Source: an uncultured Erysipelotrichaceae bacterium (GTDB taxonomy: Bacteria > Bacillota_I > Bacilli_A > RFN20 > CAG-826). Taken from it: a stretch of DNA of 8,796 bases. The stretch covers positions 1 through 8,796 of the forward strand of contig CACYJD010000016.1 in assembly GCA_902774655.1 (NCBI GenBank), given 5' to 3'. The position numbers and the translations under genes were made by a program. Positions within the stretch are counted from its first letter, which is position 1. Each line of letters starts with the position of its first letter. This document shows, one piece after another, positions 1-5,891 of the stretch. The notes below the pieces were generated by a model. That model ran no database searches. It saw nothing but the letters and a program-made list of their open reading frames with translations, and had not been told where the DNA came from.

Positions 1-1
1 A

Positions 2-729
2 ATTGTTATGTATGATCAATTAGGTTGTGGCTTTTCTAAAGTTCCAGAAGGTCATAAAGAATTATGGACAGTCGAAACTTATAAAGAAGAAATTGACTGT
101 GTTATTGAATATTTAAAAATTAAAGACTATTACTTGTTAGGACATTCCTGGGGCGGAATGCTAGCTTTAGAGTACGTTACAGGTACCCCAAAACACATGC
201 CTAAAAAGCTAATTCTATATTCGACACTTCCATCTACAAAAATTTGGAACGATGAGCATCTTGAAATGATTAAAGATTATCCAGCTGATGAATATAATGC
301 TTTAGTTAACGATCGAGATGGTAAAGAAGTTGATAAAGTAAAGAAGTTGATAAAGAAATACTTAAAGCAGCTACTAAACATTTCTATAACGATCACGTAG
401 GCAAAAAGAGTGATCGTAAATATAAATTAAGAAGAAGAGTTTTCCCTAAAACAAATAAGGAAATCTATGAATATATGTGGGGCCCAAGTGAGCTATTTGG
501 AACAGGCACACTTAAAACCTATGATGTGACCGATAAACTTAAAAATATTGGACTTCCTACGCTTATTTTGCACGGAGAGCTTGATGAATCTACTCCTAAA
601 ATGAACGAATTAATGCATAAAGAAATTAAAGGATCATCCTACTATATGCTTACAGGTTGTCACCATGGTTCCTATAACGAAAAACCAGAGGAAGTCATGG
701 ATGTTATTTCAAAATTCTTAAAGAACTAG
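2..729 (+). pseudogene. pip: Proline iminopeptidase (alpha/beta hydrolase, S33), 5'-truncated by window and frameshifted
   Basis: Proline iminopeptidases are cytosolic serine peptidases that release N-terminal proline from peptides. The frame is open from base 2 (Ile-Val-Met-Tyr-Asp-Gln-Leu-Gly-Cys-Gly), so the ATG at 8 is not the start; the family's N-terminal part with the HGGPG motif (about 55-60 residues) lies before the window. GHSWGG carries the nucleophile Ser (codon 146-148). The first frame stops at 398-400. The downstream frame, open from 337, reads LKAATKHFYNDHV, then MWGPSELFGTGTLK, LHGELDESTP (acid Asp, 583-585) and GCHHGSYNE (catalytic His, probably 664-666), stopping at 727-729. 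Both halves are clearly one family member. A 17-bp tandem duplication at 321-354 causes the shift; removing one copy restores one frame of about 236 visible residues. As written the product lacks the catalytic Asp and His, so it should be inactive. A sequencing or assembly error, or a reversible switch, cannot be excluded. Confidence 0.88.
321..354. repeat. Perfect 17-bp tandem duplication, two copies (321-337 and 338-354)
   Basis: The unit GTAAAGAAGTTGATAAA occurs twice head to tail without a mismatch, and the following base (G) also continues the match. Seventeen is not a multiple of three, so the extra copy shifts the pip frame. With one copy removed the reading is Asp-Gly-Lys-Glu-Val-Asp-Lys-Glu-Ile-Leu-Lys-Ala-Ala, leading directly into the conserved downstream frame. 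This places the lesion precisely in a Lys-rich helical part of the cap region. Likely origin by replication slippage is inference. Confidence 0.95.
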
Positions 730-1713
730 TTTTCTAAGTTCTTCTTTTTCTTGTTCGCTAATAAATGCAGCGTCAATTGAATTAAGCGCGATAGTTTTCA
801 TTTCATCTTCAGTGACGCCAATCTTTTCTAATAACTCAAATTCTTTTCTAAGTGTTGTATCACTAACAGTCATATCGTCAGTGTTGATTGTGACTTTTAT
901 GCCTTTTTCTAAATAATACTTGATTGGTAAATCTTCAGCAGACTTTACTGCTTTAGTATCTAAGTTTGAAGTAGGGCAGAGTTCTAATGGAATTTGTTTT
1001 TCCACCAGGAAGTCCACTAATTTTGGGTTTTCGATTGCTCTAACGCCATGTCCAATACGATTTGGATTATAAACTAAGCCACTTTCAATGGACTCTGGCC
1101 CGAGAGCCTCGCCCATATGGATTGTAAATGGGATTTTATATTTATTTATAAGTGCAAATTCTTCTTTAAAGTTTTCGTTAGTGAATAGGGCTTCTGCTCC
1201 TGCTAAATCCATCGCGACCACTCCATGGCCGAGACGCTCCTTAGCAACTTCAATTGTTTCGAGGTTTGCTTTATGCGTATTATCGCCTCTCATCATGCAT
1301 AGAATTAAATTTGATTTTAGACCAAACATGATTTCAGCATCCTGAGTAGCTTCACATAAAATATGAACTACTTCGTTTTGAGATAGCCCTTTTTGAGTGC
1401 TTAGTTGAGGTGCCATACGTACTTCTACATATTTAAGACCATCTTCCGCTAATCTACGAATTAAATCGCAGTAACATGTTTTTAAACCATATTCGGTTTG
1501 TAGGACATAGTTTGGAATATCAAAACGTTTTAAATACTCATTTAGTGAGTCACAATCTTTAGGGACAGCAAGAAAAGACTTGAGTTCTTGTGGGTTTTTT
1601 GTGGGTAATTCGATATTTTCTTCATTAGCAACTTTAATAATTGCTTCAGGTGATAAAGACCCATCTAAATGTAGGTGTAAATCAATAATTGCGTATCTAT
1701 TAATGTTTTCCAT
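718..1713 (-). CDS. add: Adenosine deaminase
   Basis: This is a zinc-dependent cytosolic enzyme of the amidohydrolase fold that deaminates adenosine and deoxyadenosine to inosine and deoxyinosine in purine salvage. Numbered from the start chosen here (331 residues), DLHLHLDGS gives zinc ligands His13 and His15. IHMGE gives zinc ligand His199 and catalytic Glu202, RIGHG gives His222, and LCPTSN and NTDDMTVS (zinc ligand Asp279) complete the site, so the active site looks intact. HMGE in place of the common HAGE is a mild variant. The frame extends upstream to an ATG at 1752, giving 344 residues. The inner ATG at 1713 gives the usual family length and the usual short run to the HxH motif. Neither start has a clear Shine-Dalgarno sequence. 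The gene is divergent from pepC, and its 3' end overlaps the end of pip by 12 bases. Adenine deaminase is an alternative within the family, but the overall motif set fits ADA. Confidence 0.93.
   Translation of the reverse strand: MENINRYAIIDLHLHLDGSLSPEAIIKVANEENIELPTKNPQELKSFLAVPKDCDSLNEYLKRFDIPNYVLQTEYGLKTCYCDLIRRLAEDGLKYVEVRMAPQLSTQKGLSQNEVVHILCEATQDAEIMFGLKSNLILCMMRGDNTHKANLETIEVAKERLGHGVVAMDLAGAEALFTNENFKEEFALINKYKIPFTIHMGEALGPESIESGLVYNPNRIGHGVRAIENPKLVDFLVEKQIPLELCPTSNLDTKAVKSAEDLPIKYYLEKGIKVTINTDDMTVSDTTLRKEFELLEKIGVTEDEMKTIALNSIDAAFISEQEKEELRKLVL
721..749 (+). terminator. Probable (bidirectional) terminator between convergent pip and add
   Basis: AAGAACTAG (721-729) pairs with CTAAGTTCTT (734-743), with one bulged base and a TTTT loop; a CTTCTTTTTC stretch follows on the + strand. 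The left arm contains the pip stop codon (727-729), and the add coding region runs through the whole hairpin with its stop at 718-720, so the terminator is embedded in the two gene ends. The stem is short and A/T-rich, so strength is uncertain. Efficiency for the - strand is less clear because only a weak T run follows in that direction. Confidence 0.55.
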
Positions 1714-1757
1714 AACTGCATCAATTATATAAAAACTAGCAATTTTAATCATTAATT

Positions 1758-1763
1758 ATCATA
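1758..1763 (-). promoter_or_regulatory. Possible -10 box for add
   Basis: On the - strand, TATGAT lies here and would place the transcript start near 1751. That is at the outer ATG (1752) and about 38 nt before the inner ATG at 1713, which supports the inner start. No convincing -35 hexamer is visible at the expected distance, so this is a weak call in AT-rich DNA. Confidence 0.3.
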
Positions 1764-1767
1764 TAAC

Positions 1768-1795
1768 TAGACATTTAGTTTTAAAAAACTATAAT
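1768..1795 (+). promoter_or_regulatory. Sigma-A-type promoter for pepC-gpmA
   Basis: TAGACA (1768-1773, five of six matches to TTGACA) and a perfect TATAAT (1790-1795) are separated by 16 bp. Predicted transcription starts at about 1802, giving a leader of some 18 nt that holds the pepC ribosome binding site. The spacer and the edge of the -10 box lie inside a perfect 7-bp-arm inverted repeat (1776-1791), a possible operator. Confidence 0.7.
1776..1791. repeat. Inverted repeat in the pepC promoter spacer, possible operator
   Basis: TAGTTTT (1776-1782) and AAAACTA (1785-1791) form perfect arms around an AA centre. The repeat fills most of the -35/-10 spacer and covers the first two bases of the -10 box, and it sits between the divergent add and pepC genes. 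A regulator bound here could affect pepC and possibly add. AT-rich composition means chance is a real alternative. Confidence 0.4.
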
Positions 1796-1807
1796 ACATT
1801 TTTGAAT

Positions 1808-1812
1808 GGAGG
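1808..1812 (+). promoter_or_regulatory. Ribosome binding site of pepC
   Basis: GGAGG lies 7 nt before the ATG at 1820. It decides the start in favour of 1820 over the in-frame TTG at 1802, which would put the Shine-Dalgarno sequence inside the coding region. Confidence 0.9.
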
Positions 1813-1819
1813 AAAGCTT

Positions 1820-3145
1820 ATGAACGCAATTAAAAAAGAACACTTAGATGAACTATTAAAAGTCTATAAAGAAGATAGAGCTTCTACTATTGCACGCCAT
1901 GCAGTTAGTAATACAGATATCGCTTCTGCAGCATTTAGTAGAGATACATCTAAAGAAATGGATTTTAACTTTAGTGTAGATGTTAAAACCATGTCTGTTA
2001 CAAACCAAAAGGCAAGCGGTAGATGCTGGATCTTTGCAGCTACTAACGTACTTAGAGAAATGATTGCTAAGGAATGCAACATGAAAGAATTCGAATTATC
2101 CCAAAGCTTTGTTGCTTTCTACGATAAACTCGAAAAATTAAACTACACCCTCGAAGCACTTATCGAACTTATTGATGTTGATTATGATGATAGAACCTTA
2201 CAATTCTTAGTCCAAAACGGAATTGGTGATGGTGGTCAATGGGATATGTTTGTTAATGTTGTTAAAAAATATGGTGTTTGCCCAAAGAACGCCTATATTG
2301 AAACATTTACAAGTTCCAACACTCGTTATATCAACCAATTAGTTAATGCTGAATTACGTAGATTCGCTAGTGAATCACGCCAAGTCTTAAAAGAAAAAGG
2401 ATTAGAAGCAGTTAGAGAACTCAAGGAATCTTATGTTGATAGATTCTATAGAGCGTTAGTTAGCTGCTACGGCTTACCACCAGAGCAATTCGATTTTGAA
2501 TATGTCGATAAGGATGACAAATATCATTTAGAAAAAGGATTCACTCCTAAATCATTCTTTGACAAGTTCGTTGGTAGCAAGATTGATGAATACGTTTCAA
2601 TCATTAACGCTCCAACAAAATCTAAACCATTTGGAAAATCCTACACTGTTAAATATTTAGGTAACGTTGCTGGTGGAAAACCAGTCACTCACTTAAATGT
2701 TGAAATGAGTAGATTAAAAGAATTAGTCATTGCCCAACTTAAAGATAATCAAATCGTTTGGTTTGGTAGTGATGTCTCCTTCTATAGAGACTCAAATTTA
2801 GGTGTTTGGGATAATAATTCATTTGATTTTAAATCTTTACTCGATTTAGATGTTAAAATGGATAAAGGTGAAGCATTAGACTTTAGATGCTCACAAATGA
2901 ACCACGCCATGTGTATTACCGGCGTTAACCTCGTTGATGGAGTTCCTACAAAATGGAAAATCGAAAACTCCTGGGGTGAAACTGGTAGAAAAGGTTTCTA
3001 CATGATGAGCGCTTCATTCTTTGATTTATATACCTTCCAAGCAGTTGTTAATAAGAAATATTTAACAGCAGAAGAATTAAAGGCATATGAAGCGAAACCA
3101 ATTGAACTCAAACCATGGGATCCAATGGGTTCATTAGCAGACTAA
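1820..3145 (+). CDS. pepC: Aminopeptidase C (bleomycin hydrolase family, C1B cysteine peptidase)
   Basis: PepC is a cytosolic papain-fold aminopeptidase of broad specificity that trims peptides after uptake or protein turnover; relatives form hexamers with the active sites facing an inner cavity. The 441-residue product has the family's length. Visible catalytic elements are Gln63 and Cys69 in NQKASGRCW, His362 in QMNHAMCITG and Asn383 in IENSWGETG. The C-terminal KPWDPMGSLAD matches the conserved tail that in this family reaches into the active-site cleft and restricts it to aminopeptidase action. There is no signal peptide. The start at 1820 is fixed by a strong GGAGG. The gene has its own promoter and is followed after 15 nt by gpmA, suggesting co-transcription. 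It complements the (broken) proline iminopeptidase nearby, since PepC-type enzymes cut poorly around proline (family knowledge). Confidence 0.96.
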   Translation: MNAIKKEHLDELLKVYKEDRASTIARHAVSNTDIASAAFSRDTSKEMDFNFSVDVKTMSVTNQKASGRCWIFAATNVLREMIAKECNMKEFELSQSFVAFYDKLEKLNYTLEALIELIDVDYDDRTLQFLVQNGIGDGGQWDMFVNVVKKYGVCPKNAYIETFTSSNTRYINQLVNAELRRFASESRQVLKEKGLEAVRELKESYVDRFYRALVSCYGLPPEQFDFEYVDKDDKYHLEKGFTPKSFFDKFVGSKIDEYVSIINAPTKSKPFGKSYTVKYLGNVAGGKPVTHLNVEMSRLKELVIAQLKDNQIVWFGSDVSFYRDSNLGVWDNNSFDFKSLLDLDVKMDKGEALDFRCSQMNHAMCITGVNLVDGVPTKWKIENSWGETGRKGFYMMSASFFDLYTFQAVVNKKYLTAEELKAYEAKPIELKPWDPMGSLAD

Positions 3146-3147
3146 TT

Positions 3148-3154
3148 GAAAGGA
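3148..3154 (+). promoter_or_regulatory. Ribosome binding site of gpmA
   Basis: GAAAGGA lies 6 nt before the ATG at 3161, within the 15-nt gap after the pepC stop. It selects 3161 as the start rather than an in-frame non-ATG codon at 3146. Confidence 0.8.
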
Positions 3155-3160
3155 TTATTT

Positions 3161-3907
3161 ATGCACAAATTAGTATTAATCAGACACGGTGAATCAGAAT
3201 GGAATAAGTTAAACTTATTTACAGGATGGACCGACGTTGAATTATCAGAAAAAGGTGTCGCAGAAGCTCACCGCGCTGGTAAAACTCTCAAAAAAGAAGG
3301 ATATGACTTTGATTTAGTCTACACTTCATTACTTAAAAGAGCTATTCACACAATGAATAATGTCTTATTCGAACTTGATAGAGAATGGCTTCCAGTTATC
3401 AAATCCTGGAGACTTAACGAAAGACATTATGGTGCTTTACAAGGATTAAATAAATCCGAAACAGCTGAAAAGTATGGTGAAGAACAAGTTAAGATTTGGA
3501 GAAGAAGCTATGATGTTTGCCCTCCAGCACTTGAAGAAGATGATCCAAGAAACCCAGCTAACCAAGCACAATTCAGAGATGTTCCAAAAGCAGATTTACC
3601 ATTAAATGAATCACTTGCTTTAACAGTTAAAAGAGCTGTTCCATTCTTTGAAGAAGTTATCAAGCCAGAAATGGAAAAAGGAAAACGTTGCTTAATCGTT
3701 GCCCACGGTAACTCATTAAGAGCTCTCGTTAAATACTTTGATAACTTAAGCGAAGACGAAATCATTGGTGTTAATATCCCAACAGGTGTCCCACTAGTTT
3801 ATGAATTTGATGACAACATGAAAGCAATCAACCATTACTATTTAATGGATGAAGCTGAACTCAAGGCTCAAATGGACGCTGTTGCAAACCAAGGCAAAGC
3901 AAAATAA
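3161..3907 (+). CDS. gpmA: 2,3-bisphosphoglycerate-dependent phosphoglycerate mutase
   Basis: This glycolytic and gluconeogenic enzyme interconverts 3- and 2-phosphoglycerate through a phosphohistidine intermediate in the cytosol. The 248-residue product is of typical dPGM length. LIRHGESEWN supplies the phosphorylated His9; NLFTGWTDVELSEKG follows; WRLNERHYGALQG holds Glu87, the probable acid/base; VAHGNSLRALVKY holds His182, the second active-site His. All are shifted by two from the E. coli positions. The C-terminal part beyond the histidine phosphatase core, with NIPTGVPLVYEFD, marks a true dPGM rather than a generic histidine phosphatase. The gene sits 15 nt after pepC with its own ribosome binding site, with no separate promoter evident, and ends at a strong terminator. 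Pairing a glycolytic enzyme with a peptidase gene is unusual; the link may only be shared high expression. Confidence 0.97.
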   Translation: MHKLVLIRHGESEWNKLNLFTGWTDVELSEKGVAEAHRAGKTLKKEGYDFDLVYTSLLKRAIHTMNNVLFELDREWLPVIKSWRLNERHYGALQGLNKSETAEKYGEEQVKIWRRSYDVCPPALEEDDPRNPANQAQFRDVPKADLPLNESLALTVKRAVPFFEEVIKPEMEKGKRCLIVAHGNSLRALVKYFDNLSEDEIIGVNIPTGVPLVYEFDDNMKAINHYYLMDEAELKAQMDAVANQGKAK

Positions 3908-3926
3908 TTCAAGCCAATTAATACTT

Positions 3927-3957
3927 AAAAGAGATGGCCAAGTGGTCATCTCTTTTT
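3927..3957 (+). terminator. Strong intrinsic terminator after gpmA, probably bidirectional
   Basis: AAAAGAGATGGCC (3927-3939) pairs with GGTCATCTCTTTT (3944-3956) over 13 bp, with one G-T wobble and an AAGT loop, followed by a T run (TTTTTCTT). On the - strand the same stem is followed by TTTT from the left-arm A run, so it can also end the convergent ABC exporter operon, whose last stop codon is at 3959-3961. Confidence 0.9.
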
Positions 3958-3958
3958 C

Positions 3959-5881
3959 TTATAATCGTTGCTCAGTTTTATATACATTTAGTTGAGTATC
4001 TATGTCTAATTCTCTAAATTGTGACATGTATAGATTGAAGTATTTGCCACGTTTCGCCATCAATTCTTTGTGGCTTCCGTCTTCAACAATTTGGCCATTT
4101 TCCATCATAATAATTCGATCACTATTAACGATAGTGCTTAAGCGGTGGGCAATGATAATACTTGTTCTTTCGTTAAGCATATTTTCAATAGCACCTTGTA
4201 ATGCATATTCGGTTTTACTATCGATAGAGGATGTTGCTTCATCTAAAATGAGAATCTTAGGGTCACGTAATATAGCTCTAGCGAATGAAATTAATTGTTT
4301 TTGGCCTAAAGAAAGTTGATTACCGCCGTCGATTAACTTAGTGTCATAACCATTTTCTTGTGACGCAATAAAGTCATGAATTCCAACCATTTTAGCGGCT
4401 TTAATCATTTCTTCGTCGGTGGCATCTTCTTTGCCATATTTGATATTGTCTTTATATGTTCCACTAAAAACGAATGGGTTCTGTTGGACGTATGAAATTG
4501 AACTTCTAATATTACCAACTGATATATCTTTATAGTTAATACCATCTAAAAGGATTTCTCCTGATTGTGGTTCATAGAAACGGCACAATAAATTAACAGT
4601 GGTGGTCTTTCCACTTCCGGTTTCACCAACAATGGCTATTCTAGTACCCTTCTCAATCTTTAGGTTTAAGTCTTTAATTACAGGCACATCTTTGGTGTAT
4701 TCGAAGTTAATGTTTTTAAACTCTATATTTCCCTCTAAATTTATGTAATTTTGTCTCATTGGGGCGAGAACCGAGCCGTATTTGCTAATAACTCCCTCAT
4801 TATCTACTAGGTCTGGTTTGGCATCAATTAACTCCATAATTTTCTCTGCGCTTGTTTGGTTTGAAACAAACTCAGTATATAGTTCTGAGAAGTCTGCGAT
4901 TTGTCTATAAATATGGGAAACGCTGGAAGTAAATAAGATTAATAAAGCACTATCAATTATGATTGTTGCAGCATCGTTATTGATATTTGGATAACTAAAT
5001 AGAATTAATAAAGCAATTGTTAACGAGGAAACGATATCAACAAATGGAGTAAAGATAATTCCAAGAGTAATTGCTTTTCTTCTTTTCTTTCTAATATCTT
5101 CAATAATATCTGTTGCTTCAGAATAAACTTTATCTTCAATTGAAAGGGTTTTAATAGTGGAGACACCATTAATACATTCGCTTAACCATCTGACGTAATT
5201 AGAATATGCGTTTCTAGCAATTCTATGTAGTTTAAGCATGAAGTGCTGGAAGATAGGCGCAAGTATAGCAATAACAGGTGATAAAGCTAGAACAAGCAGT
5301 GTTAATTGCCATGATGCACTAAACATTGTTACTAATAAGAATAAAATCTCAAATATTGTCCAGAAGAATCTCATTACACCCCAAGACAAAACTTCGCTTA
5401 AAGCTGTAGTGTCGTTTTCCATTCTTGCCAAAATCCATCCTGTAGGAGTCTTATCGAAGTAAGAAAAGCTAAGTTCCTGCACTTTTTTGAAAGATTCCAG
5501 TCTTAAAACGTTTGTGATTTTTAGAGCTAACATATCAACTGTATAAAAGGTTAAGAAAATAGCGGCCGCTCTAAAAATCATGGTTACTGTAGCAAATATT
5601 GCAAATTGTAAGAATGTGAAATCCGCCTTTAATCCAAATAAGAAATTCAATTCTACATTTACATCCCATATAGATCCAATAACTACACCATTATCAACAG
5701 CAGAGAGAATTGCTCGGTTCATTTGTGGTGTTAATGAAGCATCGTAATAGGATGTCAAAATCATTCCTATTGCGCCAAGTAGGAGTAGTGGCCAACTTCT
5801 TAAAGCATATTTAAAGACCTTAATGAATGGTTTTATCGTTAAGTGCTTAATTTCACTTTGTTCTTCTTTAAAAACAGCCAT
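3959..5881 (-). CDS. Heterodimeric ABC exporter subunit with catalytic Walker B Glu (LmrD/BmrD/TM288-like)
   Basis: This is a half-transporter of the type-IV ABC exporter fold, expected to pair with the upstream gene's product in the cytoplasmic membrane and export drugs, lipids or peptides. In the 640 residues, an N-terminal elbow and six membrane helices (roughly 30-45, 90-113, 172-187, 190-210, 271-296, 305-320) precede the ATPase domain. Walker A is GETGSGKTT (419-427), the Q-loop is QQNPF (Gln467), the signature is LSLGQ (523-527, third residue not Gly), Walker B is ILILDEATSS (Asp547, catalytic Glu548), and the H-loop is His579. Intact Glu plus a non-canonical signature is the mirror image of the partner, as in LmrCD, BmrCD and TM287/288. 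A loop of about 40 residues separates helices 1 and 2. The start has AGGAGG at 5886-5891, which overlaps the partner's stop codon. The substrate cannot be read from the sequence. Confidence 0.93.
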   Translation of the reverse strand: MAVFKEEQSEIKHLTIKPFIKVFKYALRSWPLLLLGAIGMILTSYYDASLTPQMNRAILSAVDNGVVIGSIWDVNVELNFLFGLKADFTFLQFAIFATVTMIFRAAAIFLTFYTVDMLALKITNVLRLESFKKVQELSFSYFDKTPTGWILARMENDTTALSEVLSWGVMRFFWTIFEILFLLVTMFSASWQLTLLVLALSPVIAILAPIFQHFMLKLHRIARNAYSNYVRWLSECINGVSTIKTLSIEDKVYSEATDIIEDIRKKRRKAITLGIIFTPFVDIVSSLTIALLILFSYPNINNDAATIIIDSALLILFTSSVSHIYRQIADFSELYTEFVSNQTSAEKIMELIDAKPDLVDNEGVISKYGSVLAPMRQNYINLEGNIEFKNINFEYTKDVPVIKDLNLKIEKGTRIAIVGETGSGKTTTVNLLCRFYEPQSGEILLDGINYKDISVGNIRSSISYVQQNPFVFSGTYKDNIKYGKEDATDEEMIKAAKMVGIHDFIASQENGYDTKLIDGGNQLSLGQKQLISFARAILRDPKILILDEATSSIDSKTEYALQGAIENMLNERTSIIIAHRLSTIVNSDRIIMMENGQIVEDGSHKELMAKRGKYFNLYMSQFRELDIDTQLNVYKTEQRL

Positions 5882-5885
5882 ATAA

Positions 5886-5891
5886 CCTCCT
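5886..5891 (-). promoter_or_regulatory. Ribosome binding site of the second ABC subunit, overlapping the first subunit's stop
   Basis: On the - strand AGGAGG lies 4 nt before the ATG at 5881 and shares bases with the TAG stop (5892-5890) of the preceding gene. The arrangement suggests coupled translation and near-equal synthesis of the two subunits. Confidence 0.85.

Noticed and set aside
8..729. Two separate small alpha/beta-hydrolase-like genes (8-400 and 475-729)
   Set aside because: The intervening bases 337-474 are open in the downstream frame and encode conserved family sequence, and both pieces together make one proline iminopeptidase; the break is the 17-bp duplication.
1088..1345. 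Open frame on + inside add
   Set aside because: It is antisense to a clear adenosine deaminase and has no recognisable motif or ribosome binding site, so it is a shadow frame.
1714..1752. Outer ATG start of add at 1752
   Set aside because: It adds 13 residues before the normal N-terminus, lacks a Shine-Dalgarno sequence and sits at or beside the predicted transcription start; it cannot be fully excluded.
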